From: Dehalococcoidia bacterium
GTDB lineage: Bacteria > Chloroflexota > Dehalococcoidia > Dehalococcoidales > UBA3254
NCBI GenBank assembly: GCA_025361145.1
Contig: JANYAV010000016.1
Span: 1-63,019 of the forward strand
Length of the DNA stretch: 63,019 nucleotides
Reading direction: 5' to 3'
Part shown: piece by piece, positions 42,882-51,341 of the stretch
Layout: each line of letters begins with the position of its first letter
Numbering within the stretch: the first letter of the stretch is position 1
Program-made: the position numbers and the translations under genes
The notes under the pieces: model-generated
Told to the model about the DNA's origin: nothing
Databases searched by the model: none
What the model saw: the letters and a program-made list of their open reading frames with translations, nothing else

Positions 42882-44381
42882 TTGCAGTTTAACGAGGAAA
42901 AACTGAACCTCTTAAAGCAGGTTGATAGTTTCTTGCAGGAACGTCAGATAGAAGCTTATCTGGTAGGCGGGTTCGTCCGTGATTTATTGATCGGGCGGGA
43001 GACTGCCGATATCGATCTGGCGGTCCAGGCGAATGCTTTAACCACAGCTCAGGAAATGGCGGCAGTGCTACAAGGCAAGTATGTTCCTCTGGACGAAGAG
43101 CACGGCATAGCCAGGGTAGTTCTTTTTCCCACTTCGGAGGCTGCCAATTCAAGACCGTGGTATATCGACCTTTCCAGTATCGTTGGTGGGATTGAAAATG
43201 ATCTGGGCCGGCGCGATTTCACGATAAACGCGATGGCTGTCCCTTTAAGGTCTTTTTTAGGGGCGACGTCTGCACTTGAGGTTATTGATCCATTTAAGGG
43301 AAGAGCTGATCTGGATAAGCGGCAAATTCGAGCGGTAAGCCAGACTGTTTTTATAGACGATCCCCTGCGTCTCTTGAGGGCTATCAGGTTAGCAGCGGAA
43401 TTAGATTTAACGATTCTACCTGAGACTGAAATTTTGATCCGCCAATCCGTAGCTCTGATCACGCGGGTGGCCGGGGAGAGAATTCATGACGAGTTGGTTA
43501 GAATCTTTAATACCCTACAAGCCGGGCGTTTTGTACGCTTTATGGACGATCTAGGCTTGCTCACTGCGCTTATTCCCGAATTGGAGAGTGGACGCAGCGT
43601 GGAACAGCCCCAGGAGCATCACTGGAAGGTGCTGGATCATGCTATCGAAAGCATTAGCGCGGCTGGATTTTCAATAAGGCAGGGGCAATGGGACTACGGC
43701 AATGCAGCACTTCTGAGTGATATTCCCTGGTCAGAGGATATGGACCTGTATTTTCATAGTGAGGTAGCTGGCGGCAGCACGCAGGCAGCTTTATTAAAGC
43801 TGTCCGCTCTTTTGCATGACATTGCTAAACCGGAAACGAGGATTTTGTCAGGGGAGAAGATCCGCTTTTATGGGCACGATATTCAGGGCGCAGATAGGGT
43901 CAAGGTAATTCTAGAACGCCTACGTTTTAGCAATAAAGAGATTGACCTGGTAGAGAAGATGGTGCGCTTTCATATGCGGCCGACTCAGATCGGGCATGAA
44001 GAATTACCTACCAGACGAGCGGTGTTTCGCTATTTTCGGGACACCGGCAACGCGGGGATAAGTGTGCTGTTTTTAAGCCTGGCCGATCACCTGGCCGCCA
44101 GAGGCCCTAACCTGGATACCGACCAATGGCGCTGGCATGTCAATCAGGTGGTCTTCCTATTAAATGAATACTTTAATAGGAAGGAGACAGTATCTCCAGT
44201 AAAATTAATTGACGGGCATGATCTGATCCATCTTTTCGGTCTGACCCCTGGTCAAGAAATTCGTGAAATCCTGGATTCGGTAAAGGAAGCCCAGGCAGCC
44301 GGCGAGATCGGTACACGAGAAGAGGCTTTATCTTACGTAAAAAATCAGCTATTATATAGGAAGCAAAATTTAGAAGGTTAG
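42882..44381 (+). CDS. cca: CCA-adding / poly(A) polymerase-type nucleotidyltransferase with HD domain
   Basis: A class II nucleotidyltransferase of 499 residues. The head domain has LVGGFVRDLLIGRETADIDLA with the two catalytic aspartates, RRDFTINAMAV and DDPLRLLRAIRLAAE. An HD hydrolase domain follows (LLHDIAKPETR, about 310-430). It adds or repairs the CCA end of tRNA, though poly(A) activity cannot be excluded. The start is TTG with GGAG 10 bases upstream; no ATG fits the conserved N-terminus. Its stop abuts secD. Confidence 0.88.
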   Translation: MQFNEEKLNLLKQVDSFLQERQIEAYLVGGFVRDLLIGRETADIDLAVQANALTTAQEMAAVLQGKYVPLDEEHGIARVVLFPTSEAANSRPWYIDLSSIVGGIENDLGRRDFTINAMAVPLRSFLGATSALEVIDPFKGRADLDKRQIRAVSQTVFIDDPLRLLRAIRLAAELDLTILPETEILIRQSVALITRVAGERIHDELVRIFNTLQAGRFVRFMDDLGLLTALIPELESGRSVEQPQEHHWKVLDHAIESISAAGFSIRQGQWDYGNAALLSDIPWSEDMDLYFHSEVAGGSTQAALLKLSALLHDIAKPETRILSGEKIRFYGHDIQGADRVKVILERLRFSNKEIDLVEKMVRFHMRPTQIGHEELPTRRAVFRYFRDTGNAGISVLFLSLADHLAARGPNLDTDQWRWHVNQVVFLLNEYFNRKETVSPVKLIDGHDLIHLFGLTPGQEIREILDSVKEAQAAGEIGTREEALSYVKNQLLYRKQNLEG

Positions 44382-44388
44382 GGTGGTT

Positions 44389-45741
44389 ATGCGCAGAAAC
44401 ACAAAAATTACATTCATGATTATCCTGGTGGTCTTTGTCTTAGCCGCTGTGATCGTTTTCCCCTTGAATAGCGGCTACCTCTTTAAAAAGCCGGTAAAGC
44501 TCGGCCTGGATCTGAGTGGTGGTGTACATCTGGTTTATAAAGCCGATTTATCTCAAGTTGCTACAGCGGATAAGGATTCGGCCATGGATGCTGATGTTAC
44601 CTCGATTATCCAAAGGGTAGATGTTTTCGGTGTCCTCAATCCTAATGTCTATCGGCAGGGTTCCGACCGTATTGTGGTAGAGCTGCCGGGCATTGCGGAT
44701 GTCGAAAAAGCTAAAGCCGTTATTGGTCAGACTACTGTCCTAGAGTTTGGTCAATTGGCGACCGATGCCAACGATCCTGACATTAAATGGAAAAACAGTC
44801 TGGGCAACTGGAAACCAGCCTTGGGGACATTAAACGGGGAGAAAAAAGCACTGACAAGCGCCTATTTTAATAAAAATACGTATGTTAATGTAGATAGTAC
44901 GGGTAATATTTTGCTGTTATTCAACTGGGACGCTAATGGCAGTGTATTATCCAAAGAAATTACATCACGTATGGTCGTCAATCATGACCGCCTGGGTATT
45001 TTTTCCGGTGATTCGGCTTTGATGGGTGATAACGGAGGGCCGATTGCACCTTCGGTTAACGGTATTATTAGCGACAGTGGTGAGATATCAGGCCTGAGCC
45101 GGACGGAAGCCACCCAGTTATCTGCGCTGCTGAATCTGGGTAGAATACCAGTACCGCTCAGCCCAGTTTATGAAAGCACTATTTCGCCTGTGGCGGGCGC
45201 CAATTTCGTAGACCTGGCCTTAAAAGCGGCTATCATCGCTTTAATTCTGGTAATCCTGTTCATGTCCATCTATTATAAACTGCCTGGTGTTCTGGCCAGC
45301 GTGGCTTTGATTATTTACGCCCTGGTCAACCTGGCCATATACAAAGTGTGGCCTGTGACTTTGACTCTGGCAGGAATCGGAGGTTTTGTGGCCTCACTGG
45401 GCATGGCCGTAGACGCCAACGTGCTTATTTTTGAAAGGATGAAAGAGGAGCTGCGGGCGGGGCGTACAGTGGGGGCGGCCATTGAAGCTGGTTTTAAACG
45501 AGCCTGGTCTGCCATCTGGGACTGCAATGTCACCACTTTTCTAGCCTGTATTATCATGTACTGGTTGGGCAGCAGCGTGGCAGCCAGCAGTCTGGTTACC
45601 GGTTTTGCCCTGACCCTATTTATTGGTGTGGCGCTCAGCATGATCACCGCCATTACCGTTACCCGTACTTTCTTGCGAATGTTTATTGGTTCCAAAATAG
45701 CCCAAAAAACCTCACTATTTACGGTAATAGGAAGTAAGTAA
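44389..45741 (+). CDS. secD: Protein translocase subunit SecD
   Basis: A membrane component of the Sec system that uses the proton gradient to pull exported proteins across. About 450 residues with six helices; GLDLSGGVHLVYKA and the fourth-helix region GMAVDANVLIFERMKEELRAG are diagnostic. The periplasmic domain is short compared with E. coli SecD (615 residues), as in many Gram-positive and Chloroflexota proteins. GTG 44383 is in frame, but AGGG at 44380-44383 fits ATG 44389. The gene starts right after cca and is followed by secF after one base. Confidence 0.95.
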   Translation: MRRNTKITFMIILVVFVLAAVIVFPLNSGYLFKKPVKLGLDLSGGVHLVYKADLSQVATADKDSAMDADVTSIIQRVDVFGVLNPNVYRQGSDRIVVELPGIADVEKAKAVIGQTTVLEFGQLATDANDPDIKWKNSLGNWKPALGTLNGEKKALTSAYFNKNTYVNVDSTGNILLLFNWDANGSVLSKEITSRMVVNHDRLGIFSGDSALMGDNGGPIAPSVNGIISDSGEISGLSRTEATQLSALLNLGRIPVPLSPVYESTISPVAGANFVDLALKAAIIALILVILFMSIYYKLPGVLASVALIIYALVNLAIYKVWPVTLTLAGIGGFVASLGMAVDANVLIFERMKEELRAGRTVGAAIEAGFKRAWSAIWDCNVTTFLACIIMYWLGSSVAASSLVTGFALTLFIGVALSMITAITVTRTFLRMFIGSKIAQKTSLFTVIGSK

Positions 45742-45742
45742 G

Positions 45743-46675
45743 ATGATGAAGATAGTTAGTAAAAGATTATGGTTTTTTATCATTTCAATAGTTCTGGTGG
45801 TAATCTGCATAGCTTCCCTGGCCGCCTTTGGCATCAAGTCTGGCGTAGAATTTGCTTCTGGGTCCATTTTAAGCATTTCTTTTGAAAAACCAGTGGCGCA
45901 GGGGGCCCTTACATTAGAATTTAACCAATTAGGTTATAAAAACGCTTTAATCAACACTGCAGGGTCAGCTGGTACGGATTTTATTATCCGTTCCTCTACT
46001 CTGGACGAGGCAGCCAAGACCAAGATCGTAAATACTTTGACAAGTTCATTTGGTGCATTGAAAGTTAACGAATTCGATAATATTTCTCCCATGATTGCAA
46101 CTGAAACTACGCGTAATGCCGGTATCGCTGTTCTCATTGCTATCATTGCTATGCTTCTATACATCGCTTTCGCTTTCCGCAAGATGCCCAATCCATTCCG
46201 TTATGGTTTTTGTGCCGTTATCGGGTTAGCATTTGATATTATTATTGTTCTGGGAGTTTATGCCATATTGGGTGCCATTCGGGGTTGGGAGATCGACCTG
46301 ATGTTTGTGGCCGGTCTGCTAGCAGTTCTGGGTTTCAGCATCAATAACACGATCATTGTGTTCGATAGAATCAGAGAGAACATGGGTAAAGGTATCAGTA
46401 AGGACATCGAAGAAGTGGCCAATTTCAGCATCGTGGAGACGCTGGGAAGGTCTTTCAACTCCAGCTTAACTGCTTTGATCACTCTGGTGGTTCTGGCTCT
46501 ATTTGTTGGCGCCTCTATCCAGAACTTTGTGATTGTCTTAATGATAGGCGTGATTTCCGGTGTTTATACCTCCACCTTCCTTTCGCCTGAAATGCTAGTG
46601 TCGTGGCAGAAGAAGCAGTGGAAAGGTTCCACTGGTAAGGACAATGGTGTGGTGGCGGCTAAAGCTAAGATTTAA
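45743..46675 (+). CDS. secF: Protein translocase subunit SecF
   Basis: Partner of SecD, 310 residues with six helices. KSGVEFASGSIL near the first helix and FSINNTIIVFDRIRENM in the fourth are characteristic. It ends with a short basic tail. It is separated from secD by one base and ends at a strong bidirectional terminator, closing the cca-secD-secF operon. Confidence 0.95.
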   Translation: MMKIVSKRLWFFIISIVLVVICIASLAAFGIKSGVEFASGSILSISFEKPVAQGALTLEFNQLGYKNALINTAGSAGTDFIIRSSTLDEAAKTKIVNTLTSSFGALKVNEFDNISPMIATETTRNAGIAVLIAIIAMLLYIAFAFRKMPNPFRYGFCAVIGLAFDIIIVLGVYAILGAIRGWEIDLMFVAGLLAVLGFSINNTIIVFDRIRENMGKGISKDIEEVANFSIVETLGRSFNSSLTALITLVVLALFVGASIQNFVIVLMIGVISGVYTSTFLSPEMLVSWQKKQWKGSTGKDNGVVAAKAKI

Positions 46676-46699
46676 AATAGTAACTTAAATAATCAATCA

Positions 46700-46731
46700 A
46701 AAAGGCGGATAGTTTTGACTATCCGCCTTTT
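46700..46731. terminator. Bidirectional terminator between secF and pilT
   Basis: Perfect 14-bp stem AAAAGGCGGATAGT/ACTATCCGCCTTTT with a 4-base loop. T-rich tails occur on both strands, so it serves both convergent operons. Confidence 0.92.
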
Positions 46732-46797
46732 GGGTTTTAAGGTTTAATATAGGTCTATGATTTAATACCGATCTACGGTTTTATGATCACCTGCGGA

Positions 46798-47892
46798 TTA
46801 AAACTGGTCTGCGGTCAGGGGGTCCCTATCATCGGCACTGGCGATCAGTTTTTCAACTTCATCATGATCGTTGCAAAAAGCATAAACATTGTCTCGGTTT
46901 ATTACTCCATTGCGGTGTAAATTGACCAGTGCCTGGTCCAGAAGCTGCATGCCCAAACGAGCATGAGTGCGGATAGCGTTGGGCAGTTGGTGAATTTTAC
47001 CTTCACGAATCAGGTTGCGTACAGCCGAATTGGCCAGCATGATTTCTACTGCCGCAGCGCGTCCCTTGCCGTCTTTCCTGGGCACCAGTGACTGGCACAG
47101 AATACCGATCAATAGAGAGGCAAGACGGGTTTGGGCGAGTTGTCTTTCATAGGGTGGGAACATATCTATAATACGCTCCACAGCCTGGTAGGTGCTGGGG
47201 GCATGGCCGGTGGTGAGCACCAGATGGCCGGTTTCAGCGATGGTCAAAGCTGCAGAGGCCGTTTCCAGATCGCGCATTTCACCCACCAAGATGACGTCAG
47301 GGTCCTGGCGTAAAACATGACGGAGGGCATCCGCAAAGGAATGCGTATCGTCGCCCAGTTCCCGCTGGGTGATATTGCATTTTCGGCTGGTATATACGTA
47401 TTCAATAGGGTCTTCGATGGTGACTACCCGGCGGCTGGCAGTATTATTTAAATAATCGATCATGGCCGCCAATGTAGTGGATTTACCGCTGCCGGTCGGA
47501 CCGCTGATGACCAGCATGCCGCGAGGTTTTAGAATCAAATCTTTACATAAGCCTGGGATATTAAGAGTTTCAATATCAGGAATGGTATTGGCGATTAAGC
47601 GCAGGGCTAGACTAATGGTGCCACGCTGCCAGGCTGCGTTGCAGCGTACGCGTACCACATCGGGCACTAAATAGCCGAAATCTAACTCCAGTTCTTTTTT
47701 AAATTCCGCCCTTTCCTGCTCCGTAGTAATCTGGTTAAAAGCCTCCTGCAGGTCCTGTGGGGTCAAGAGAATGTTATTTTCGGCGGGTACGAGTTCGCCG
47801 TGAAGTCTTAACATGGATGGACTGCCAACTGATAGATGCAGGTCTGAGGCCCCCAGGGTTTTAGCTAAGCGGATTAACGCAATTATATCCAT
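46798..47892 (-). CDS. pilT: Type IV pilus retraction ATPase PilT-like
   Basis: A hexameric ATPase of 364 residues that depolymerises pili. Walker A is GPTGSGKS (131-138), the Asp and His boxes are present (LVGEMRDLETASAALTIAET and GHLVLTTGHA), and VRNLIREGKIHQ matches the AIRNLIRE retraction motif. The following segment reads IRTHARLGMQLLDQAL, with Thr-His where most PilT have Thr-Gly. It is the last gene of the pilus operon, 2 bases after pilMN. Confidence 0.9.
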   Translation of the reverse strand: MDIIALIRLAKTLGASDLHLSVGSPSMLRLHGELVPAENNILLTPQDLQEAFNQITTEQERAEFKKELELDFGYLVPDVVRVRCNAAWQRGTISLALRLIANTIPDIETLNIPGLCKDLILKPRGMLVISGPTGSGKSTTLAAMIDYLNNTASRRVVTIEDPIEYVYTSRKCNITQRELGDDTHSFADALRHVLRQDPDVILVGEMRDLETASAALTIAETGHLVLTTGHAPSTYQAVERIIDMFPPYERQLAQTRLASLLIGILCQSLVPRKDGKGRAAAVEIMLANSAVRNLIREGKIHQLPNAIRTHARLGMQLLDQALVNLHRNGVINRDNVYAFCNDHDEVEKLIASADDRDPLTADQF

Positions 47893-47894
47893 AA

Positions 47895-49379
47895 TTATTT
47901 TTTGTTCCTCTGTAATGAAATAGTAAATCCGATGATCTCAGTGGGCGTTTGTTCGTCTTCTGTTTGCGCTTCAGACACCGCAAAAGAAGTGACGGTAGTA
48001 GAGGAAAAACGTCCGGTTTGATCCAGATATCTGGCATAAGCTAAGACAGCATTTTCATTTGAGGAAGTGCCTTCAAGGATCATATTACCGGCGGATTCCC
48101 GGATATTATTTAAAGTTATGTGGAAATCCGGTCTGCCCAGCGCTGCGGCGATATCGCCGTTGACGATTTCTTGCTGAATTGCCAATGAATCTACCGAACC
48201 CTGGATTTTCTTATTTTCCGTGATGATAACAGCGATTTCTTTTTCTAAAGCAGCGACCGTCTTATTGAGGTTCTGTTTTTGCAAGACTCTCTGGGTGTAT
48301 AGCTGGTTGGTGGTGTCAACGTTATTCTGGAGACTGGTTATATTAGCTGCGGTATTTTGAACAGTTATTAGCAACAGTATAGCAATACCGGTCACCACCA
48401 CACTGGCCGGTATACCAAAGACCTTGGTCAAAGAAATTGGTTTTGGTAAATAGGGGGTGGGCAAGACATTTAAATTAGCCGCTCTGAAAGTACTCCAGCG
48501 CACAGAAGATGGGGAATCAAAGGCCATGGCGATGTTAGCCAGATAGCGTCCGGTATCGACCTGCTCAGCACCTTTTAAATTGGTAGTCAGCGGCACCACT
48601 TTCCGCTCAATCTTTTTAGACAGTCCAGCTTGTAAATCAGGCTTGCTGATAAAATCACCCGATACATAGACTTGAGCAGTGACGTCCAACGGTCTTTCAG
48701 GATTGTTGGTGTCGTAGAATTTGATGGTACGCTCAAGATCGTTGGCAACTAATTCGATCTTTTGTGCCCAACTCAGATCCCCGTTGGGGAAAGTAACGGT
48801 GCGGACGGGTTGCGCTACACCCTCCACCATGATCACGATATCGAATTCGGTAGGCTGCATATCAACCAGAATGGCAGTGTTATCAGGCAGCATTTTGGTC
48901 AGAACCAGGGGTTTGATAGCCATGCGGTATACTATTAAACCAGCTGCTTTGACTGTTTTAACCAGGGAATCAGTGGTTTTGCGGGGTGTAGTCGCCAGGA
49001 AAACATGAGTACGGTTTTTCTGGCCGGGCAGATTGCACCAGGACAAATAGAGCTGGTCCAGCTGTATAGGCAGTACCCGGCGGGCTTCCCTTACGACCGC
49101 TTCAGATTGCATAGCTTTGGGCAGCAGCGGCAGTGTGACCGGGCGGGTCAGTGAATGCAGGCCGCTGTAACCCAGAATGATTTTTTTCTTGCGGACTTTT
49201 TGAGTTTTAATAAGCTGTCTGATGCGGTTGGCTACTTCTATCTCGTCTGTCACAATTCCATCTGTGACCAGGCCGGGTTCTAACCTGATCTCTGCCCATT
49301 TGCGAATGCGTTGAGAACGTACGACCAGCAGACGTATGCTGGCATCATCAATAAAGAGCGTGATAATATCATTCCACAT
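47895..49379 (-). CDS. PilM-PilN fusion, type IV pilus inner-membrane assembly protein
   Basis: A 494-residue protein joining two usually separate subunits. Residues 1-310 form a PilM-like actin-fold region (TLFIDDASIRLLVV at the start; VRTVTFPNGD and YVSGDF later). Residues about 340-360 form one membrane helix, followed by a coiled coil and a PilN-like periplasmic domain (about 415-494). An ATG 21 bases earlier is in frame, but AAGGGTG fits ATG 49379. It overlaps the pilO-like gene by 11 bases and lies before pilT. Confidence 0.8.
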   Translation of the reverse strand: MWNDIITLFIDDASIRLLVVRSQRIRKWAEIRLEPGLVTDGIVTDEIEVANRIRQLIKTQKVRKKKIILGYSGLHSLTRPVTLPLLPKAMQSEAVVREARRVLPIQLDQLYLSWCNLPGQKNRTHVFLATTPRKTTDSLVKTVKAAGLIVYRMAIKPLVLTKMLPDNTAILVDMQPTEFDIVIMVEGVAQPVRTVTFPNGDLSWAQKIELVANDLERTIKFYDTNNPERPLDVTAQVYVSGDFISKPDLQAGLSKKIERKVVPLTTNLKGAEQVDTGRYLANIAMAFDSPSSVRWSTFRAANLNVLPTPYLPKPISLTKVFGIPASVVVTGIAILLLITVQNTAANITSLQNNVDTTNQLYTQRVLQKQNLNKTVAALEKEIAVIITENKKIQGSVDSLAIQQEIVNGDIAAALGRPDFHITLNNIRESAGNMILEGTSSNENAVLAYARYLDQTGRFSSTTVTSFAVSEAQTEDEQTPTEIIGFTISLQRNKK

Positions 49380-50028
49380 TGGTGTCACCCTTATAATCAT
49401 AAATAATAATATTGATCATGGCGGCGGTATTGATGGGAAGAATAAAGGCAGGAGTCGGAGTAGGCGCGATTGAAGGAGTTGGCGTGGGTGTTGGTGTCGT
49501 GGTTGGCGTTGCAGGGGTCGTAGGTGTAGGAGTAGGTGTGTTAATGTCGACCTGATAGGCTTCCACTACGCTGGTGGGAAAAAGCGTCTTAATATTGCTG
49601 ATAAATCCCGCGATATTGTCAATATTGCCTTCCACCCGAAGGTTAAAGGACAAGGCGGTAAATTCATTACCGGAATAAGTGCTATTAGATTTACCGCCGG
49701 AGTTGATATTGACTATTTTAAGATCGAATTCATGGGCGGAATTAAGAATGGTTTCAGTACCAGCGATATTGTCTACAGGTGCCGCGAGTTTAGCTTTAGC
49801 AGCAGCGATCTGGGCGGTGTAGAGCTCTTTTTCTTGAGTTAGCTGGTCTCTCTTAAGGGTTAAATCATCGATTTTGGTGAGAGCCAATTTTTGTTGGTCG
49901 GCAAGAAGAGTTTTCTCCAGATTCTGCTGCTGCTGGATTTGCTGGGTACGAACCATGCCGATCAAAAACGCGCCTAGCACCACAATACCCAAGATAAGTA
50001 TTATCCAACTTGATTTACTGAATTTCAC
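49369..50028 (-). CDS. PilO-like pilus assembly protein with Thr-Pro tail region
   Basis: A 219-residue protein with one N-terminal helix (about 7-25), a coiled coil (about 30-80) and a PilO-like alpha/beta domain (about 90-165). Then comes a low-complexity Thr-Pro repeat (about 167-197) and a short end (AFILPINTAAMINIIIYDY). PilO pairs with PilN in the inner-membrane platform. The Thr-Pro tract sits just before the last strand, an unusual place. It lies between pilC and the pilMN fusion. Confidence 0.75.
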   Translation of the reverse strand: MKFSKSSWIILILGIVVLGAFLIGMVRTQQIQQQQNLEKTLLADQQKLALTKIDDLTLKRDQLTQEKELYTAQIAAAKAKLAAPVDNIAGTETILNSAHEFDLKIVNINSGGKSNSTYSGNEFTALSFNLRVEGNIDNIAGFISNIKTLFPTSVVEAYQVDINTPTPTPTTPATPTTTPTPTPTPSIAPTPTPAFILPINTAAMINIIIYDYKGDTNVE

Positions 50029-50063
50029 GATCGATCACCTCAATCCGTAACACTTTGATATTT

Positions 50064-51272
50064 TTAACCCATGCCACTGTACATGGAATACATGGCGGAG
50101 ACCAGGGTAAGGGCCATTAAGCCTACCACCAGGCCGATGATGATAGTCATTACGGGTTGTATCATGTTGATAAAAGTCTTGGTCCTGTCTTCAGCTTCAG
50201 TTTCATAGTTCTGAGCGACTGCCAGAAGGGTATTATCGAGGTTACCAGTCTCCTCGCCGACTCTGACCATCTGGACTATCATGGGCAGGAAGACCGGATG
50301 TTTGGCCATAGGGCGGGAGAGACCTTCGCCTCCCAACATGTCTTCACGGATGCTGTTCAGGGCTTTGGTAATAAATTTATTGTTGCAGCCAGCGATTGCC
50401 AGAGGCAGTATCTCGGTTAAGGGCAATCCTGATTTGAATAGAATCGCAATAGTGCGGCAAATTTTGGCCAATTCATTATATTGATTAATGCGCCCGAAAA
50501 TGGGGAATCTCAAGGACAATTTATCCCACTGGAAACGTCCGTCCGGGGTTTTAAGGTAGATAAAACCACCCACTACAAAGGCGGCCAATATAGCCATAAT
50601 TAAGATTCCTTTTTGACGTAATAGTGTCCCGAAGTCCAGCATAAGCACCATCGAAGTGGGCATCTTGGCTCCCAGGGATGAATAAAGGCCGGCAAAGGCG
50701 GGTAAGACAAAGATGATCATAAGTGTTACCACAATAAGAGCCACAACCATGGTGATGATAGGGAAAGTCATGGCGTTTTTAATTCCTTTTTGTGAATTGA
50801 CCTGTTTTTCAGAATGATCAGCCATCTGTCTGAGAATAACTTCCAGGCCACCGGTTTGCTCGCCGACCTTTAATGACTGGCAATGAATCTGCGAAAAGAT
50901 TTGAGGATGTTGGCCTAAAGCAGCAGAAAGCTGGCTACCGGCACGAACGTCAGCGATAATTTCTGATAGCACTCTTTTGAAGATGCGGTTGCCAGCCTGG
51001 TTTTCCAGAAGTTCCAGAGCGGTGACGATATTCAAACCGGATTCAACCAGCAAGGCCATTTGGCGATAGAAAAGGACAATGTCAGTAGCCTTGATGGGAG
51101 ACAGCCTGAGCAGTAGTTTATCCAGAGTGGGGTTACTGGCAAGCTCTCTTAGATTAATCACCTGGTAGCCGGCGACAGACAGCAGATTAGTGGCCTGCTC
51201 TTCTGTGTGGGCCTCCAGTTTGCCTTTGACGATTTCCCGGCTCTCATTATAGGCTACGTATGAGTAAACTAT
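50064..51272 (-). CDS. pilC: Type IV pilus inner-membrane protein PilC/GspF, probable AUA start
   Basis: A polytopic platform protein with two repeated GspF domains. A GTG at 51161 would start inside the first conserved domain. The frame continues upstream and encodes IVYSYVAYNESREIVKGKLE, which matches the usual PilC opening (YxYxAxDxxGxxxxGxxEA). No ATG, GTG or TTG lies in this extension. ATA 51272 has GAGGT 7-8 bases upstream and gives about 402 residues, the normal length. The downstream part includes YRQMALLVESGLNIVTALE and VRVGEETGNLDNTLL. Confidence 0.9.
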   Translation of the reverse strand: MVYSYVAYNESREIVKGKLEAHTEEQATNLLSVAGYQVINLRELASNPTLDKLLLRLSPIKATDIVLFYRQMALLVESGLNIVTALELLENQAGNRIFKRVLSEIIADVRAGSQLSAALGQHPQIFSQIHCQSLKVGEQTGGLEVILRQMADHSEKQVNSQKGIKNAMTFPIITMVVALIVVTLMIIFVLPAFAGLYSSLGAKMPTSMVLMLDFGTLLRQKGILIMAILAAFVVGGFIYLKTPDGRFQWDKLSLRFPIFGRINQYNELAKICRTIAILFKSGLPLTEILPLAIAGCNNKFITKALNSIREDMLGGEGLSRPMAKHPVFLPMIVQMVRVGEETGNLDNTLLAVAQNYETEAEDRTKTFINMIQPVMTIIIGLVVGLMALTLVSAMYSMYSGMG

Positions 51273-51341
51273 GTCTTTTACCTCGCAGGGTATAATATAT
51301 TTCCTTTTTTGTTTCAGATTTATTATTGGTTAATTATTAGG

